From NCBI GenBank assembly GCA_003220345.1, contig QHSC01000130.1, positions 1 through 40,266 on the forward strand: a DNA stretch of 40,266 nt, given 5' to 3'. The notes below the pieces were generated by a model. It saw only the letters and a list, made by a program, of their open reading frames with translations. It made no database searches and was not told the origin of the DNA. The translations under genes and the position numbers were made by a program. Origin of the DNA: Candidatus Rokuibacteriota bacterium (GTDB lineage Bacteria > Methylomirabilota > Methylomirabilia > Rokubacteriales > CSP1-6). Below, in pieces: positions 27,716 through 36,913 of the stretch (positions within the stretch are counted from its first letter, which is position 1; the number at the start of each line of letters is the position of its first letter).

Positions 27716-27783
27716 AGCCCGATCAGTATAGGGCGGCGCGCCGCTTCTGGCCGTATGCTGGGAGGGGAGGGGGGCCTTTGAGG

Positions 27784-27813
27784 TTGACAACCGGGACAGG
27801 CCGCCCGTAAACT
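27784..27813 (+). promoter_or_regulatory. Sigma-70-type promoter of the yceD-rpmF-plsX-fab operon
   Basis: A perfect -35 TTGACA at 27784-27789 and a -10 TAAACT at 27808-27813, 18 bases apart, 54 bases before the yceD ATG. The AT-rich leader that follows (GGAAATTTACAAATTCTG) contrasts with the GC-rich surroundings. Expected to start transcription near 27820 and drive the lipid operon. Confidence 0.65.
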
Positions 27814-27867
27814 GACCCGGTTTTACGGAAATTTACAAATTCTGTCAAGGGTTAGCGAGACTCAGCC

Positions 27868-28377
27868 ATGGTGATCAAGGTATCGGAAATTCCCGAGGAA
27901 GGTGTACAGATCGAGGGCGTCTCGGCCTTTCCGGAGCCGTTCCAGGACCGATCCTGGCGGCTCGAGGACGTCGACCTGACCGTCTCCAAGGATGGCGACA
28001 CGGTCTTCGTCGACGGTCGGCTGGACGCGCGCATGCCCCAGGTGTGCTCGCGCTGCCTCGAGCCGTACGAGGCGAAGGTGGAGGCCGATGTTCACACGCG
28101 CTTCGTCCCCAGCCCCGGTCGCGGGGAGGAGCGGGAGCTCGGGGCCGACGACCTCGAGAGCGACGTCTACGACCATGACCAGATCGATCTCGGCGCGCTG
28201 CTCGAGACCGAGGCTGCCCTCGGGCTGCCCATGAAGCCCCTCTGCCGCGAGGAGTGCAAGGGGCTGTGCCCGTCCTGTGGCGTCAACCGGAACACGGTGG
28301 CCTGCGCCTGCGCGCCCGCCACCGGGGATCCACGCTGGGCCGCGCTCAAGACGCTCGCGGATCGACTGCATCGATAA
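27868..28377 (+). CDS. yceD: YceD/DUF177 family protein
   Basis: A 169-residue conserved protein, usually next to rpmF. In plants and bacteria the family is linked to 23S rRNA accumulation and ribosome biogenesis. Visible are a first Cys pair (VCSRCLEPYEAKV) and the C-terminal zinc-type motif CREECKGLCPSCGVN with CACAP after it. The acidic stretch LESDVYDHDQIDLGALLETE is the usual core. ATG at 27868. First gene of the operon behind the promoter at 27784. Confidence 0.88.
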   Translation: MVIKVSEIPEEGVQIEGVSAFPEPFQDRSWRLEDVDLTVSKDGDTVFVDGRLDARMPQVCSRCLEPYEAKVEADVHTRFVPSPGRGEERELGADDLESDVYDHDQIDLGALLETEAALGLPMKPLCREECKGLCPSCGVNRNTVACACAPATGDPRWAALKTLADRLHR

Positions 28378-28424
28378 CGCGCCCGGCCGGTCCGCCCGGC
28401 CCGGCTCCAAGGAGCCATCACGCC

Positions 28425-28607
28425 ATGCCGCTGCCGAAGCGAAGACATTCCAAGACCCGCGGGCGCAAGCGCCGCACCCATTACAAGATGGCTGTGCCCA
28501 CGCGGTCCATCTGTCCACAATGCCGGGAAGTGAAGATGCCCCACCAGGTCTGCCTGAAGTGCGGCTACTACAAGGGCCGAGAAGTCATCGCGATCGAGGG
28601 CGAGTAG
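28425..28607 (+). CDS. rpmF: Large ribosomal subunit protein bL32
   Basis: 60-residue ribosomal protein of the large subunit. N-terminal MPLPKRRHSKTRGRKRRTHY is the typical basic start, and the zinc-ribbon form with CPQC and CLKC is present (a C+ paralogue). ATG at 28425 with CAAGGAG upstream. Placement between yceD and plsX is the widespread arrangement linking ribosome and lipid synthesis. Confidence 0.97.
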   Translation: MPLPKRRHSKTRGRKRRTHYKMAVPTRSICPQCREVKMPHQVCLKCGYYKGREVIAIEGE

Positions 28608-28632
28608 CTTCGACGCCAGAGAACCGCGGCCG

Positions 28633-29658
28633 ATGAAGATCGCGGTGGACGCCATGGGCGGCGACTTCGGTCCCGCCGTCGTGGTCGAGGGCGCCGTCGC
28701 GGCGGCCCGCGAGTTCGGGCTCGCCTCGGTGCTCGTCGGCGACAAGGCCGCCGTCGAGCGCGAGATCGCGCGTCTCAAGGCGCAGGAGCTGCCCGTGTCC
28801 GTCCGCCACGCCAGTCAGGTGGTGGGGATGGCCGAGCCGGCGTCCCACGCTCTCCGCCGCAAGCGCGACTCGTCGCTCCGCGTGGCCGCCGAGCTCTGCA
28901 AGTCCGGGGAGTGCGATGCCCTGGTATCGGCGGGCAATACCGGGGCGGCCATGGCCATCGGGATGTTCGTGCTCGGCGTCCTCCCCGGCGTGGACCGCCC
29001 CGCCATCGCCGCCGCGCTGCCGAGCCTCGCGGGCTATACCATCCTGATCGACGCCGGGGCCAACGTCGATCCCAAGCCTCGCCATCTTTTCCAGTTCGCC
29101 ATCATGGGGCACGTGTACTCGCGCGACATCGTCGGCAAGGACAACCCGCGGGTGGGGCTGCTCTCCGTGGGCGAGGAAGAGGGCAAGGGCAACGATCTGA
29201 CCCGTGAGGCGTTCGACGAGCTGCGCACGTCCTCCCTCAACTTCATCGGGAACATCGAGGGGCGCGACATCTACAACGGCCGCTGCGACGTTGTGGTCAC
29301 CGACGGCTTCACGGGAAACGTCTGCCTCAAGGTCTCCGAGAGCCTGGCCGAGATGCTCACGGCCATGATCCGCGAGGAGCTGGGGCGCAACGTCTTCTCC
29401 CTGGCCGGGGCCGCCCTCTCCCGGCGGGCCTTCGATCGGATGAAGCGCCGCGTGGACTACACGGAGATGGGCGGGGCGCCGCTTCTCGGCATCAACGGCG
29501 CCTCCATCATCTGTCACGGCGCCTCCCCGGTGAAGGCGATCAAGAACGCGGTGCGCGTGGCGGCGGAGTGGGTCAAGAACGGCGTGAACGAGCACATCAA
29601 GACCGCCCTCGAGGCCGAGGTGGAGCTGGCCGAAGGACGGGAAGGAGGTCGTGAATGA
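28633..29658 (+). CDS. plsX: Phosphate acyltransferase PlsX
   Basis: Makes acyl-phosphate from acyl-ACP, the first step towards phosphatidic acid with PlsY. 341 residues. Family segments: MKIAVDAMGGDFGP at the start, ALVSAGNTGAAMAIG, the LIDAGANVDPKP segment, and the C-terminal GGAPLLGINGASIICHGAS. ATG at 28633. Stop overlaps the fabH ATG as ATGA. Confidence 0.96.
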   Translation: MKIAVDAMGGDFGPAVVVEGAVAAAREFGLASVLVGDKAAVEREIARLKAQELPVSVRHASQVVGMAEPASHALRRKRDSSLRVAAELCKSGECDALVSAGNTGAAMAIGMFVLGVLPGVDRPAIAAALPSLAGYTILIDAGANVDPKPRHLFQFAIMGHVYSRDIVGKDNPRVGLLSVGEEEGKGNDLTREAFDELRTSSLNFIGNIEGRDIYNGRCDVVVTDGFTGNVCLKVSESLAEMLTAMIREELGRNVFSLAGAALSRRAFDRMKRRVDYTEMGGAPLLGINGASIICHGASPVKAIKNAVRVAAEWVKNGVNEHIKTALEAEVELAEGREGGRE

Positions 29659-30635
29659 CCCGAGCGCGGATCATCGGTGTCGGCGCGTATGCGCCGAAGC
29701 GCATCCTGACCAACGAGGAGCTCGAGCGGATGGTGGAGACGTCGGACGAGTGGATCGTCCAGCGCACCGGTATCCGCGAGCGCCGCATCGCGGACGAGAG
29801 CGAGGCGACCTCCGACCTTGCCCTCAAGGCCGCCCAGCAGGCCCTCGAGCGCGCCGGGGTGGAGCCGGGGGAGATCGATCTCATCGTGGTCGGCACCACC
29901 ACGGGCGACATGGCCTTCCCCACCACCGCGAACATCGTGCAGCACCAGCTCGGCTGCCGCAATGCGGGCTCCATGGACCTCTACGCCGCCTGCTCGGGCT
30001 CGATCTACAGCCTCTCCGTCGGATCGCAGTACATCGAGAGCGGCAAGTATCGGACCGTGCTCTGCATCGGGGCCGAATGTCTCTCGCGCATCGTGGACTA
30101 CACGGATCGCGGCACGTGCATCCTGCTCGCCGACGCGGCGGGGGCGGCCGTGCTGCGCGCCTCCGACGGAGAGGCGGGCATCCTCGACACCGACCTCTAC
30201 TCCGACGGGCGCTACGGCGAGCTGCTCATCCAGCCCGCGGGCGGCTCCCGGTACCCCGCCACCCACGAGACCGTGGACAAGCGGATGCACTTTTGCCGCA
30301 TGAAGGGGAACGAGGTCTTCAAGGTGGCGGTGCGGATGTTCGGCGACTGCGCGGAGCGTATCCTGTCGCGAAACGGCATCACGGCCGACGATCTCGCCCT
30401 CTTCATCCCGCACCAGGCCAACCTACGCATCATCGAAGCGGCCGTGAAGCGGCTCAAGGTGTCCATGGATCGGGTGATCGTCAACGTGGACCGCTACGGC
30501 AATACGGGCGCGGCCTCCGTCTACGTGGCGCTCGAGGAAGCCCTGGCCCTGGGCCGGATCAAGCCCGGCGACCTGGTCTTGATGGCGGCCTTCGGAGGCG
30601 GCTTCACGTGGGGCGCCGCCCTGCTGCGCTGGTAG
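29655..30635 (+). CDS. fabH: Beta-ketoacyl-ACP synthase III (FabH)
   Basis: Starts fatty-acid synthesis by condensing acetyl-CoA with malonyl-ACP. 326 residues. The active-site Cys113 is in LYAACSGSIYSLS; His and Asn of the triad lie in FIPHQANLRI and YGNTGAAS. The N-terminus RIIGVGAYAPKRILTN and TGIRERRIA are canonical. Overlaps plsX by four bases; fabD starts eight bases after. Confidence 0.96.
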   Translation: MTRARIIGVGAYAPKRILTNEELERMVETSDEWIVQRTGIRERRIADESEATSDLALKAAQQALERAGVEPGEIDLIVVGTTTGDMAFPTTANIVQHQLGCRNAGSMDLYAACSGSIYSLSVGSQYIESGKYRTVLCIGAECLSRIVDYTDRGTCILLADAAGAAVLRASDGEAGILDTDLYSDGRYGELLIQPAGGSRYPATHETVDKRMHFCRMKGNEVFKVAVRMFGDCAERILSRNGITADDLALFIPHQANLRIIEAAVKRLKVSMDRVIVNVDRYGNTGAASVYVALEEALALGRIKPGDLVLMAAFGGGFTWGAALLRW

Positions 30636-30642
30636 GCTCTGC

Positions 30643-31587
30643 GTGAAGATCGCCTTTCTCTTTCCCGGGCAGGGCTCGCAGGCCGTGGGCATGGGGCGGG
30701 CCCTCGCGGAGTCCTCGGCCGCCGCCGCCGCGGTGTGGAAGAAGGCCGACGAGGCCCTGGGCTTTTCCCTCTCCCGCCTCTGCTTCGAGGGGCCGGCGGA
30801 CGCCCTCGAGCTCACGGCCAATACGCAGCCGGCCGTCCTCGCGGCCAGCGTGGCCGCGGCCGCCGCCCTCCAGGAGCGCGGCATCCAGCCCGACCTGGCC
30901 GCCGGTCACAGCCTGGGCGAGTACTCGGCCCTCGTGGTGACGGGAGCCCTCGGTTTCGTCGATGCCGTGCGGCTCGTCCGCCGGCGCGGCGAGTTCATGC
31001 AGGAGGCCGTCCCCGTGGGCACCGGCGCCATGGCGGCGCTCCTCGGCCTCGAGCTGCCCGCGGCCGAGCAGGCCTGCACGGAAGCTGCGCAGGGCGAGGT
31101 GGTGAGCGTGGCCAACATGAACTCGCCGGGGCAGATCGTCATTGCGGGGCACAAGAGCGCCGTCGAGCGGGCCGTGAAGGTCGCCGCCGGCCTCGGCGCC
31201 AAGAAGAGCATGCTCTTGCCGGTGAGCGCGCCCTTCCACTGCGCCCTCATGAGCCCGGCCGCCGATCGCCTCGCGGCCGAGCTCGAGTCGATGGCCGTCC
31301 AGGCGCCCCGGGTGCCGGTCTTTCGCAATGTGGACGCGAAGGCCACCACTCGCGCCGAGGACGTCAAGCCGTTCCTGATCCGCCAGGTCGCCAGTCCCGT
31401 GCGATGGACGCAGTGCCTCGAGGCCCTCGCGGGCGCGGGGGCGACCTCATGGTTCGAGGTAGGGCCGGGGCGGGTGCTCACGGGACTCCTCAAGCGCACC
31501 GTCGACGGCGCCCGCGGCCACGCCGTGGAGGATACCGAGTCGCTCGAGAAGGCGACGACGGCGCTCGCGGGCGGAGCGGCGGCGTGA
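30643..31587 (+). CDS. fabD: Malonyl-CoA:ACP transacylase (FabD)
   Basis: Loads malonyl groups onto ACP. 314 residues. Ser90 in AAGHSLGEYSALV is the nucleophile, the catalytic His is in VSAPFHCALM, and FLFPGQGSQAVGMG opens the protein. GTG start at 30643. The stop overlaps the fabG start as GTGA. Confidence 0.96.
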   Translation: MKIAFLFPGQGSQAVGMGRALAESSAAAAAVWKKADEALGFSLSRLCFEGPADALELTANTQPAVLAASVAAAAALQERGIQPDLAAGHSLGEYSALVVTGALGFVDAVRLVRRRGEFMQEAVPVGTGAMAALLGLELPAAEQACTEAAQGEVVSVANMNSPGQIVIAGHKSAVERAVKVAAGLGAKKSMLLPVSAPFHCALMSPAADRLAAELESMAVQAPRVPVFRNVDAKATTRAEDVKPFLIRQVASPVRWTQCLEALAGAGATSWFEVGPGRVLTGLLKRTVDGARGHAVEDTESLEKATTALAGGAAA

Positions 31588-32336
31588 CCGACGGCAAGGC
31601 GCTGGCCGGCCGCTCGGCCATCGTCACCGGCGGCACCCGCGGCATCGGCCTCGCCATCGCCCGTTTGCTGGCGGAGGACGGCGCCTCCGTGGTAGTCTCT
31701 GGCCGCGACGCGGCCCGTGTCGACGCGGCGGCCAAGGAAATCGAGACGTTGGGTGGCGCTGCGCTGGGGATCGTGGCGGACCAGTCCAAGCGCGAAGACT
31801 GCGAGCGGCTCGTCGAGGCGGCCAAGGAGAGCTTCGGACGCCTCGATGTGCTGATCAACAACGCGGGGATCACGCGAGACCAGCTGCTGGTGCGCATGAA
31901 GGATGACGACTGGGACCAGGTGATGGACACGAACCTCCGCGGCGTGTTCCTGATGACGCGGGCGGGCGCGAAAGTCATGATGCGGCAGAAGAGCGGGCGC
32001 ATCGTCAATATGACCTCGACGGCCGGAGCCATGGGCAATGCGGGCCAGGCCAACTACTCCGCGGCCAAGGCGGGCGTCATCGGTCTCACGAAGTCTACGG
32101 CACGCGAGCTCGCGCACTGGAATATCCAGGTCAATGCGGTGGCCCCGGGCCTCATCGAGACCGACATGACGGCGGGGATATCCGAAGAGGCCCGCGAGGG
32201 CCTGCTCCGGCAGGTCCCGCTCAAGCGGATGGGCGGGGTGCGCGAGGTGGCGGAGGTGGTACGATTCCTGGCCGGCGACGGGGCCGCGTACGTCACGGGC
32301 CAGATCATCCACGTCAACGGGGGCCTGTACATGTAG
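31584..32336 (+). CDS. fabG: 3-oxoacyl-ACP reductase (FabG)
   Basis: NADPH-dependent reduction of 3-oxoacyl-ACP in fatty-acid elongation. 250 residues, classical SDR: cofactor motif [12 protein letters not shown] near residue 90, catalytic Ser in MTSTAGAMG and YSAAK with Tyr and Lys; [10 protein letters not shown] and a C-terminal HVNGGLYM are typical of FabG. GTG at 31584. The reading frame continues upstream through fabD but that part is a shadow. Confidence 0.95.
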   Translation: MTDGKALAGRSAIVTGGTRGIGLAIARLLAEDGASVVVSGRDAARVDAAAKEIETLGGAALGIVADQSKREDCERLVEAAKESFGRLDVLINNAGITRDQLLVRMKDDDWDQVMDTNLRGVFLMTRAGAKVMMRQKSGRIVNMTSTAGAMGNAGQANYSAAKAGVIGLTKSTARELAHWNIQVNAVAPGLIETDMTAGISEEAREGLLRQVPLKRMGGVREVAEVVRFLAGDGAAYVTGQIIHVNGGLYM

Positions 32337-32403
32337 GGGCGCACCCCGTGGACACGGGATCGGTCGTGTGAGTTCAATACACTCGGGTAGTCGGGAGGTG
32401 TAC

Positions 32404-32640
32404 ATGGCAAAGCCGGTCGAAGAGCGCGTCAAGGAAATCATCGTCGAGCAGCTCGGGGTCGAGGAGGACGAGGTCAATCCCAACGCGAAGTTCATCGAGG
32501 ACCTGGGCGCCGACTCGCTGGACACGGTGGAGCTCGTGATGGCCTTCGAGGAGGAGTTCGACCTCGAGATCCCCGACGAGGACGCCGAGAAGATCACGAC
32601 GGTGGGAGACGCGATCAGCTACATCAAGGAGAACCAGTAG
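32404..32640 (+). CDS. acpP: Acyl carrier protein
   Basis: 78 residues, acidic. Ser38 in [19 protein letters not shown] receives 4'-phosphopantetheine. ATG at 32404 with GGGAGG upstream; an upstream start at 32368 is not needed. The 67-base leader after fabG may carry an extra promoter, often the case because ACP is needed in excess, but I cannot point to clear boxes. Confidence 0.97.
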   Translation: MAKPVEERVKEIIVEQLGVEEDEVNPNAKFIEDLGADSLDTVELVMAFEEEFDLEIPDEDAEKITTVGDAISYIKENQ

Positions 32641-32660
32641 CCGGGAGTCCGGCTTCACCC

Positions 32661-33857
32661 ATGGCCATGGACAAGCGCCGCGTGGTGATGACCGGGGTGG
32701 GCGCGGTCACGCCCATCGGGGCCATCACCCGATTCGACACCACCGGCTATGCCACGCGCATTGCCGGCGAGGTCAAAGGGTTCGACCCTCTCAAGTACAT
32801 CGACAAGAAGGACGACCGCAAGTTCGACCGCTTCCTCAAGTACGCGGTGGCCTGCGCGGCGATGGCCGTGGAGGATGCGGGAATCCAGACGGACCGCGTC
32901 GACGCCTCCCGCTTCGGGGTGCTCGTGGGTTCGGGCATCGGGGGCCTCGAGACCCTGCTGGAGAACTTCGAGACGCTCCGGACCAAGGGACCGGACCGCG
33001 TGTCGCCCTTCTTCATCCCCATGATCATCATCAACATGGCCTCCGGGGTCATCGCCATGCGATTCGGCGCCAAGGGGCCGAACTCGTCCGTGGTGACGGC
33101 CTGCGCCACGGGAAACCACGCCATCGGCGAGGCCATGCGAATCATCGAGCGGGGAGACGCCGACGTGATGATCGCGGGCGGCTCGGAGGCCATCATCGTT
33201 CCCCTCACCATCGCGGGCTTCTCGCAGATGAAGGCCATGTCCACGCGCAATGACGAGCCCACGAAGGCGTCCCGGCCCTTCGATGCCGGACGTGACGGGT
33301 TCGTGTGCGGTGAGGGCGGCGGGCTCGTGGTGCTGGAGTCCCTCGAGCACGCGCGCCAGCGGGACGCGCGCATCTACGCCGAGATGGTGGGCTACGGCAT
33401 GACGGGCGACGCCCACCACATGACGGCGCCCGATCCCGAGGGCGACGGCGCCGCGCGGGCCATGGCGGCAGCCCTGCGCGACGGCGGCCTCGAGCCGTCG
33501 GCCGTCGGCTACATCAACGCGCACGGGACGTCGACGCCCTACAACGACAAGTTCGAGACCATCGCCATCAAGCGCGTCTTCGGCGAGCACGCGAAGAAGG
33601 TGCCGATCTCGTCCACGAAGTCCATGACCGGACACCTGCTGGGCGCCGCCGGCGGCATCGAGGCCATCGCCACCGCCTTTGCCATCCATCACGGCGTCCT
33701 CCCCCCGACCATCAACTACGACACGCCCGACCCGGACTGCGACCTCGACTACATCCCGAATCAGGCGCGCAAGCAGGAGGTCGAGGTTGCCCTCACCAAC
33801 GCGTTCGGGTTCGGGGGGACCAACGCGACGCTGGCTCTGAAGAAGTTCCACCCGTAG
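32661..33857 (+). CDS. fabF: Beta-ketoacyl-ACP synthase II (FabF), short internal deletion near the N-terminus
   Basis: Elongating condensing enzyme of type II fatty-acid synthesis. The catalytic Cys148 is in [13 protein letters not shown]; the two His are in [12 protein letters not shown] and [12 protein letters not shown]. 398 residues, about 15 fewer than usual. The gap is at residues 20-21: AVTPIG runs directly into AITRFD, where homologues have some 18 residues (N-x-x-x-x-F-W ... GKSGIG) between. The loss keeps the frame. ATG at 32661; alternatives nearby do not fix the gap. Functional effect uncertain. Overlaps the RNase III start by one base (TAGTG). Confidence 0.92.
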   Translation: MAMDKRRVVMTGVGAVTPIGAITRFDTTGYATRIAGEVKGFDPLKYIDKKDDRKFDRFLKYAVACAAMAVEDAGIQTDRVDASRFGVLVGSGIGGLETLLENFETLRTKGPDRVSPFFIPMIIINMASGVIAMRFGAKGPNSSVVTACATGNHAIGEAMRIIERGDADVMIAGGSEAIIVPLTIAGFSQMKAMSTRNDEPTKASRPFDAGRDGFVCGEGGGLVVLESLEHARQRDARIYAEMVGYGMTGDAHHMTAPDPEGDGAARAMAAALRDGGLEPSAVGYINAHGTSTPYNDKFETIAIKRVFGEHAKKVPISSTKSMTGHLLGAAGGIEAIATAFAIHHGVLPPTINYDTPDPDCDLDYIPNQARKQEVEVALTNAFGFGGTNATLALKKFHP

Positions 33858-34306
33858 TGCCGGCTGAGGCCGACGCCCTCGGCGCCCTGGGCGCGCGCCT
33901 GGGCTTCCGCTTCCTCGACGCCGCCCTCCTCGAGCAGGCCCTCACCCACAGCTCTTACGCCAACGAACATCCCGGCGCGTCGGACAATGGCGCGCTGGCC
34001 TTTCTCGGCGACGCCGTGCTCGGGCTCGTGGTCGGCGAGCATCTCTGGCGTCTCCACCCCGGCGCCACCGAAGGCACCCTGACCCCGGAGCGCGCCGCTC
34101 TCGTCTCGGGCGTCAATCTCGCTCGCTGGGCGGCCGATGTCGGACTCGGGTCCGTCCTGCGCGTGGGCCGGGGCGAGGGACGGACGGGCGGACGCGAGAA
34201 GGAGTCGGTGCTCGCCACCGCCTTCGAAGCCGTCCTGGCCGTCATCTACCTCGAGGGCGGCCTCGAGGCGGCCCGCCGGACCGTGGCCGCGCTGGCCGTG
34301 TGGTAA
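33857..34306 (+). CDS. RNase III-domain protein, no dsRNA-binding domain, atypical active site
   Basis: 149 residues of an RNase III fold: ALTHSSYANEHPG, LAFLGDAVLGLVV, TEGTLTPERAALVS, GREKESVLATAFEAVLAVIYL. True RNase III is about 220-250 residues with a C-terminal dsRNA-binding domain, absent here since the stop at 34304 closes the frame. Compared with E. coli Rnc, Glu38 and Glu41 are replaced by Gly45 and Ala48, and Asp114 by Thr121, while Asp45 and Glu117 are kept (Asp52 and Glu124). Two of four metal ligands are therefore missing. Position after fabF is the usual rnc site. Might be a non-catalytic or altered rRNA-processing factor. Confidence 0.8.
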   Translation: MPAEADALGALGARLGFRFLDAALLEQALTHSSYANEHPGASDNGALAFLGDAVLGLVVGEHLWRLHPGATEGTLTPERAALVSGVNLARWAADVGLGSVLRVGRGEGRTGGREKESVLATAFEAVLAVIYLEGGLEAARRTVAALAVW

Positions 34307-34315
34307 CGTGAACTC

Positions 34316-35440
34316 ATGCGCTTCTGGCCCTTTCGCGGACGGCCCGCCCCACCGTCCGCCGATTCCTCCGCCTTCGCCATCGCCGAGCTCGCCCCCCAGC
34401 TCAGCGGCGTGCTCGCCGTCGAGCAGGTGAGGGCGGAGGGGCACGCCCTCGCCTTCGGCGGCCGGCTCCTCCAGTCGCCCCCGGCGGCCATCACGAGCCT
34501 CCAGCCGCGCTTCCGGTCCTTCGGCTATACGCCCTTCCTGCAGGCCAGCGATGGGCTCACGTGGGTGCGCGCCTTGCCCTTCGTCGAGGTCGAGGCGCCC
34601 TCGCGCCCGCGCCTGAACATCATCCTCTTCGTGCTCACCGTGCTGTCCACGGTGGTGTCTGGCTCGGGCGCATTCTTCGACTTCAATCCGCTCACCGAGC
34701 CTCTGAAGCTCGCGAACGGCTTTCCCTTCGCGTTCACGCTCCTCGGGATCCTCGGTACCCACGAGTTCGGCCACTACTTCACCGCGCGCCACTACGGCGC
34801 CTCGGTGAGCCTGCCCTACTTCATCCCGGCGCCGCCGCCCTTTCTCTTCGGCACCCTCGGGGCGATCATCCGGATGCGCTCGCCCGCGCGTGATCGAAAT
34901 TCGCTGTTCGACATTGCGGCGGCGGGGCCGCTGGCCGGCCTCATCGTGGCCCTGCCCGCCCTCTGGCTGGGCCTCAGCTGGTCGAAGGTCGGTCCCGTTC
35001 CTCCAGGGGGCGCCGTCGTCTTCGGCGATTCACTCGCGATGCGATTCATGACGTGGCTCGCCTTCGGTCCTCTCCCGCCGGGGCACGACGTATTCGTCCA
35101 TCCCGTGGCCCTGGCGGGGTGGGTGGGGCTCTTCGTCACGGCGCTCAATCTCATCCCCGTCGGCCAGCTCGATGGGGGGCGGATCGCCTACGCGCTTTTC
35201 GGCGCGCGCCATCGGCAGGTCTCGCTCGCGGCATTTCTCGCGCTGCTGGTGCTCGGCGCGGTCACCGGGTCGGGCAACTGGTTCGTCTGGGCGTTTCTGC
35301 TCTTCTTCGTCATGGGCTTCCAGCATCAGCCGCCCCTCGACGACCTCTCTCCTCTCTCGCCCGCTCGCTATGCCGTCGGCATCGGCTGTCTCATCCTGCT
35401 CTTCCTGCTCATCCCGCCTGTTCCCATCGCGATACAGTAG
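34316..35440 (+). CDS. Site-2-protease-like membrane metalloprotease (M50)
   Basis: 374 residues. An N-terminal soluble part (residues 15-95) is followed by six or more membrane segments. The zinc motif HEFGH is at 149-153 (GTHEFGHYFTARHYG) and the third ligand is in NLIPVGQLDGGR near 280. Resembles the S2P-like group found in plants and cyanobacteria (EGY1-type), which also have an N-terminal domain of this kind. It cleaves substrates within the membrane; here the substrate is not known. ATG at 34316, ten bases after the RNase III-like gene. Confidence 0.88.
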   Translation: MRFWPFRGRPAPPSADSSAFAIAELAPQLSGVLAVEQVRAEGHALAFGGRLLQSPPAAITSLQPRFRSFGYTPFLQASDGLTWVRALPFVEVEAPSRPRLNIILFVLTVLSTVVSGSGAFFDFNPLTEPLKLANGFPFAFTLLGILGTHEFGHYFTARHYGASVSLPYFIPAPPPFLFGTLGAIIRMRSPARDRNSLFDIAAAGPLAGLIVALPALWLGLSWSKVGPVPPGGAVVFGDSLAMRFMTWLAFGPLPPGHDVFVHPVALAGWVGLFVTALNLIPVGQLDGGRIAYALFGARHRQVSLAAFLALLVLGAVTGSGNWFVWAFLLFFVMGFQHQPPLDDLSPLSPARYAVGIGCLILLFLLIPPVPIAIQ

Positions 35441-35546
35441 CGGCAGCGGGGCCGGCTATTGCCTCCGGCGCTGAACCCCGCTAAGATTCGTCAGCCTCGC
35501 GGCCTTCGCCGATCGCGCCAGGCTCATTCCATCCAGAGGAGATTCG

Positions 35547-36908
35547 TTGGCCGACCAGGCTGATCCCAAAGCTCTCGACTCGCTCATCCGCAAGGGCGAG
35601 GTGGACACCGTGCTCACGGTGTTCCCCGACGGCATGGGACGGCTCATGGGCAAGCGCGTGGTCGGCCGGTACTTCCTCGACCACGTGCTGGAGGACGGCG
35701 TCCACGCCTGCATCTACCTCTTCACGGTGGACATGGAGATGGAGCCGCTCCCTGGCTTCACGCTCACGTCGTGGGAGCGTGGCTATGGCGACATGAAGAT
35801 GGTGCCGGATCTGGGGACGTGGCGGCTCCTGCCGTGGCTCCCCAAGACGGCCCTCGTCTTCTGCGACGTGTACACCGAGGAAGGAAAGCCCATCGAGGAG
35901 GCGCCGCGCTGGGTGCTCAAGCGGCAGCTCGAGCGGGCAAGCCGGCGCGGCTTCACTGTGAAGACAGCCTCCGAGCTCGAGCTGTATCTCTTCCGCGAGT
36001 CCTTCGAAGAGGCGCGCGCGAAGCGCTACCAGGGCCTGACGCCCGTGTCGGGCTATCTCGAGGACTACCACATCCTCCAGACGACCAAGGAAGAGCCTCT
36101 CGTGCGTGCCATCCGCAACGGCATGGAGGCGGCGCGGGTGCCCGTGGAGTTCTCCAAGGGCGAGTGGGGCAAGGGGCAGGAGGAGATCAACCTCCGCTAC
36201 GCCGAGGCGCTCGAGATGGCCGACCGTCACGTGCTCTACAAGCACGGCGCCAAGGAGATCGCCTGGCAACAGGGCGGCTCCATCACCTTCATGGCGAAGT
36301 ACGACATGGGGGCGGCGGGCTCGTCCTGTCATCTCCATTCCTCGGTGTGGGACAAGGCGGGCCGGCGCAATCTCTTCGCGGGCCGCGGCCGACAGGGCAC
36401 GCCCCTCTTCCAGCAGTGGCTGGCGGGGCAGATGGCCATGGCGCGCGAGTTCTCGTACTTCTACGCGCCCACCATCAACGCCTACAAGCGCTACCAGGCG
36501 GGCTCCTTCGCGCCCACGCGTATCGCGGCGGGCTGGGATAACCGCACCTGCGGCTTCCGCCTCTGCGGCGAGGGCTCGGGCTTCCGGGTGGAGAATCGCA
36601 TCCCTGGCGCCGACGCCAATCCCTATCTCGCCTTTGCCGCGACGATCGCCGCGGGCCTCCACGGGATCGACAAGAAGCTCAAGCCGCCCAGGCTCTATGA
36701 CGGCAACGCGTACGAGGACCCGAAGCTGACGCAGGTGCCGAAGACCCTGCGCGAGGCCCTCGACGCGCTCGAGCGGTCCAAGGTCGCTCGCGAGGCCCTG
36801 GGCGAGACCGTGGTGAAGCATTACCTTCACCATGGGCGTCTCGAGCAGCAGGCCTTCGACCAGGCCGTCACCGACTGGGAGCTCACGAGACTGTTCGAGC
36901 GCATCTGA
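35547..36908 (+). CDS. Glutamine synthetase family protein
   Basis: Ligates ammonia or an amine to the gamma-carboxyl of glutamate with ATP. 453 residues. The beta-grasp N-terminal domain ends near residue 105; catalytic-domain motifs include ELELYLF (metal-binding Glu), EFSKGEWGKGQEEINLRYA, GSSCHLHSSVW (His ligand), and NRTCGFRLCGEGSGFRVENR. The lack of the adenylylation-site Tyr region and the short length fit the GlnA-like group (gamma-glutamylpolyamine or GlnT-type enzymes), not the housekeeping GlnA. TTG start at 35547 with AGAGGAG seven bases upstream. The 106 bases before it hold no gene. Confidence 0.85.
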   Translation: MADQADPKALDSLIRKGEVDTVLTVFPDGMGRLMGKRVVGRYFLDHVLEDGVHACIYLFTVDMEMEPLPGFTLTSWERGYGDMKMVPDLGTWRLLPWLPKTALVFCDVYTEEGKPIEEAPRWVLKRQLERASRRGFTVKTASELELYLFRESFEEARAKRYQGLTPVSGYLEDYHILQTTKEEPLVRAIRNGMEAARVPVEFSKGEWGKGQEEINLRYAEALEMADRHVLYKHGAKEIAWQQGGSITFMAKYDMGAAGSSCHLHSSVWDKAGRRNLFAGRGRQGTPLFQQWLAGQMAMAREFSYFYAPTINAYKRYQAGSFAPTRIAAGWDNRTCGFRLCGEGSGFRVENRIPGADANPYLAFAATIAAGLHGIDKKLKPPRLYDGNAYEDPKLTQVPKTLREALDALERSKVAREALGETVVKHYLHHGRLEQQAFDQAVTDWELTRLFERI

Positions 36909-36913
36909 CGGCG

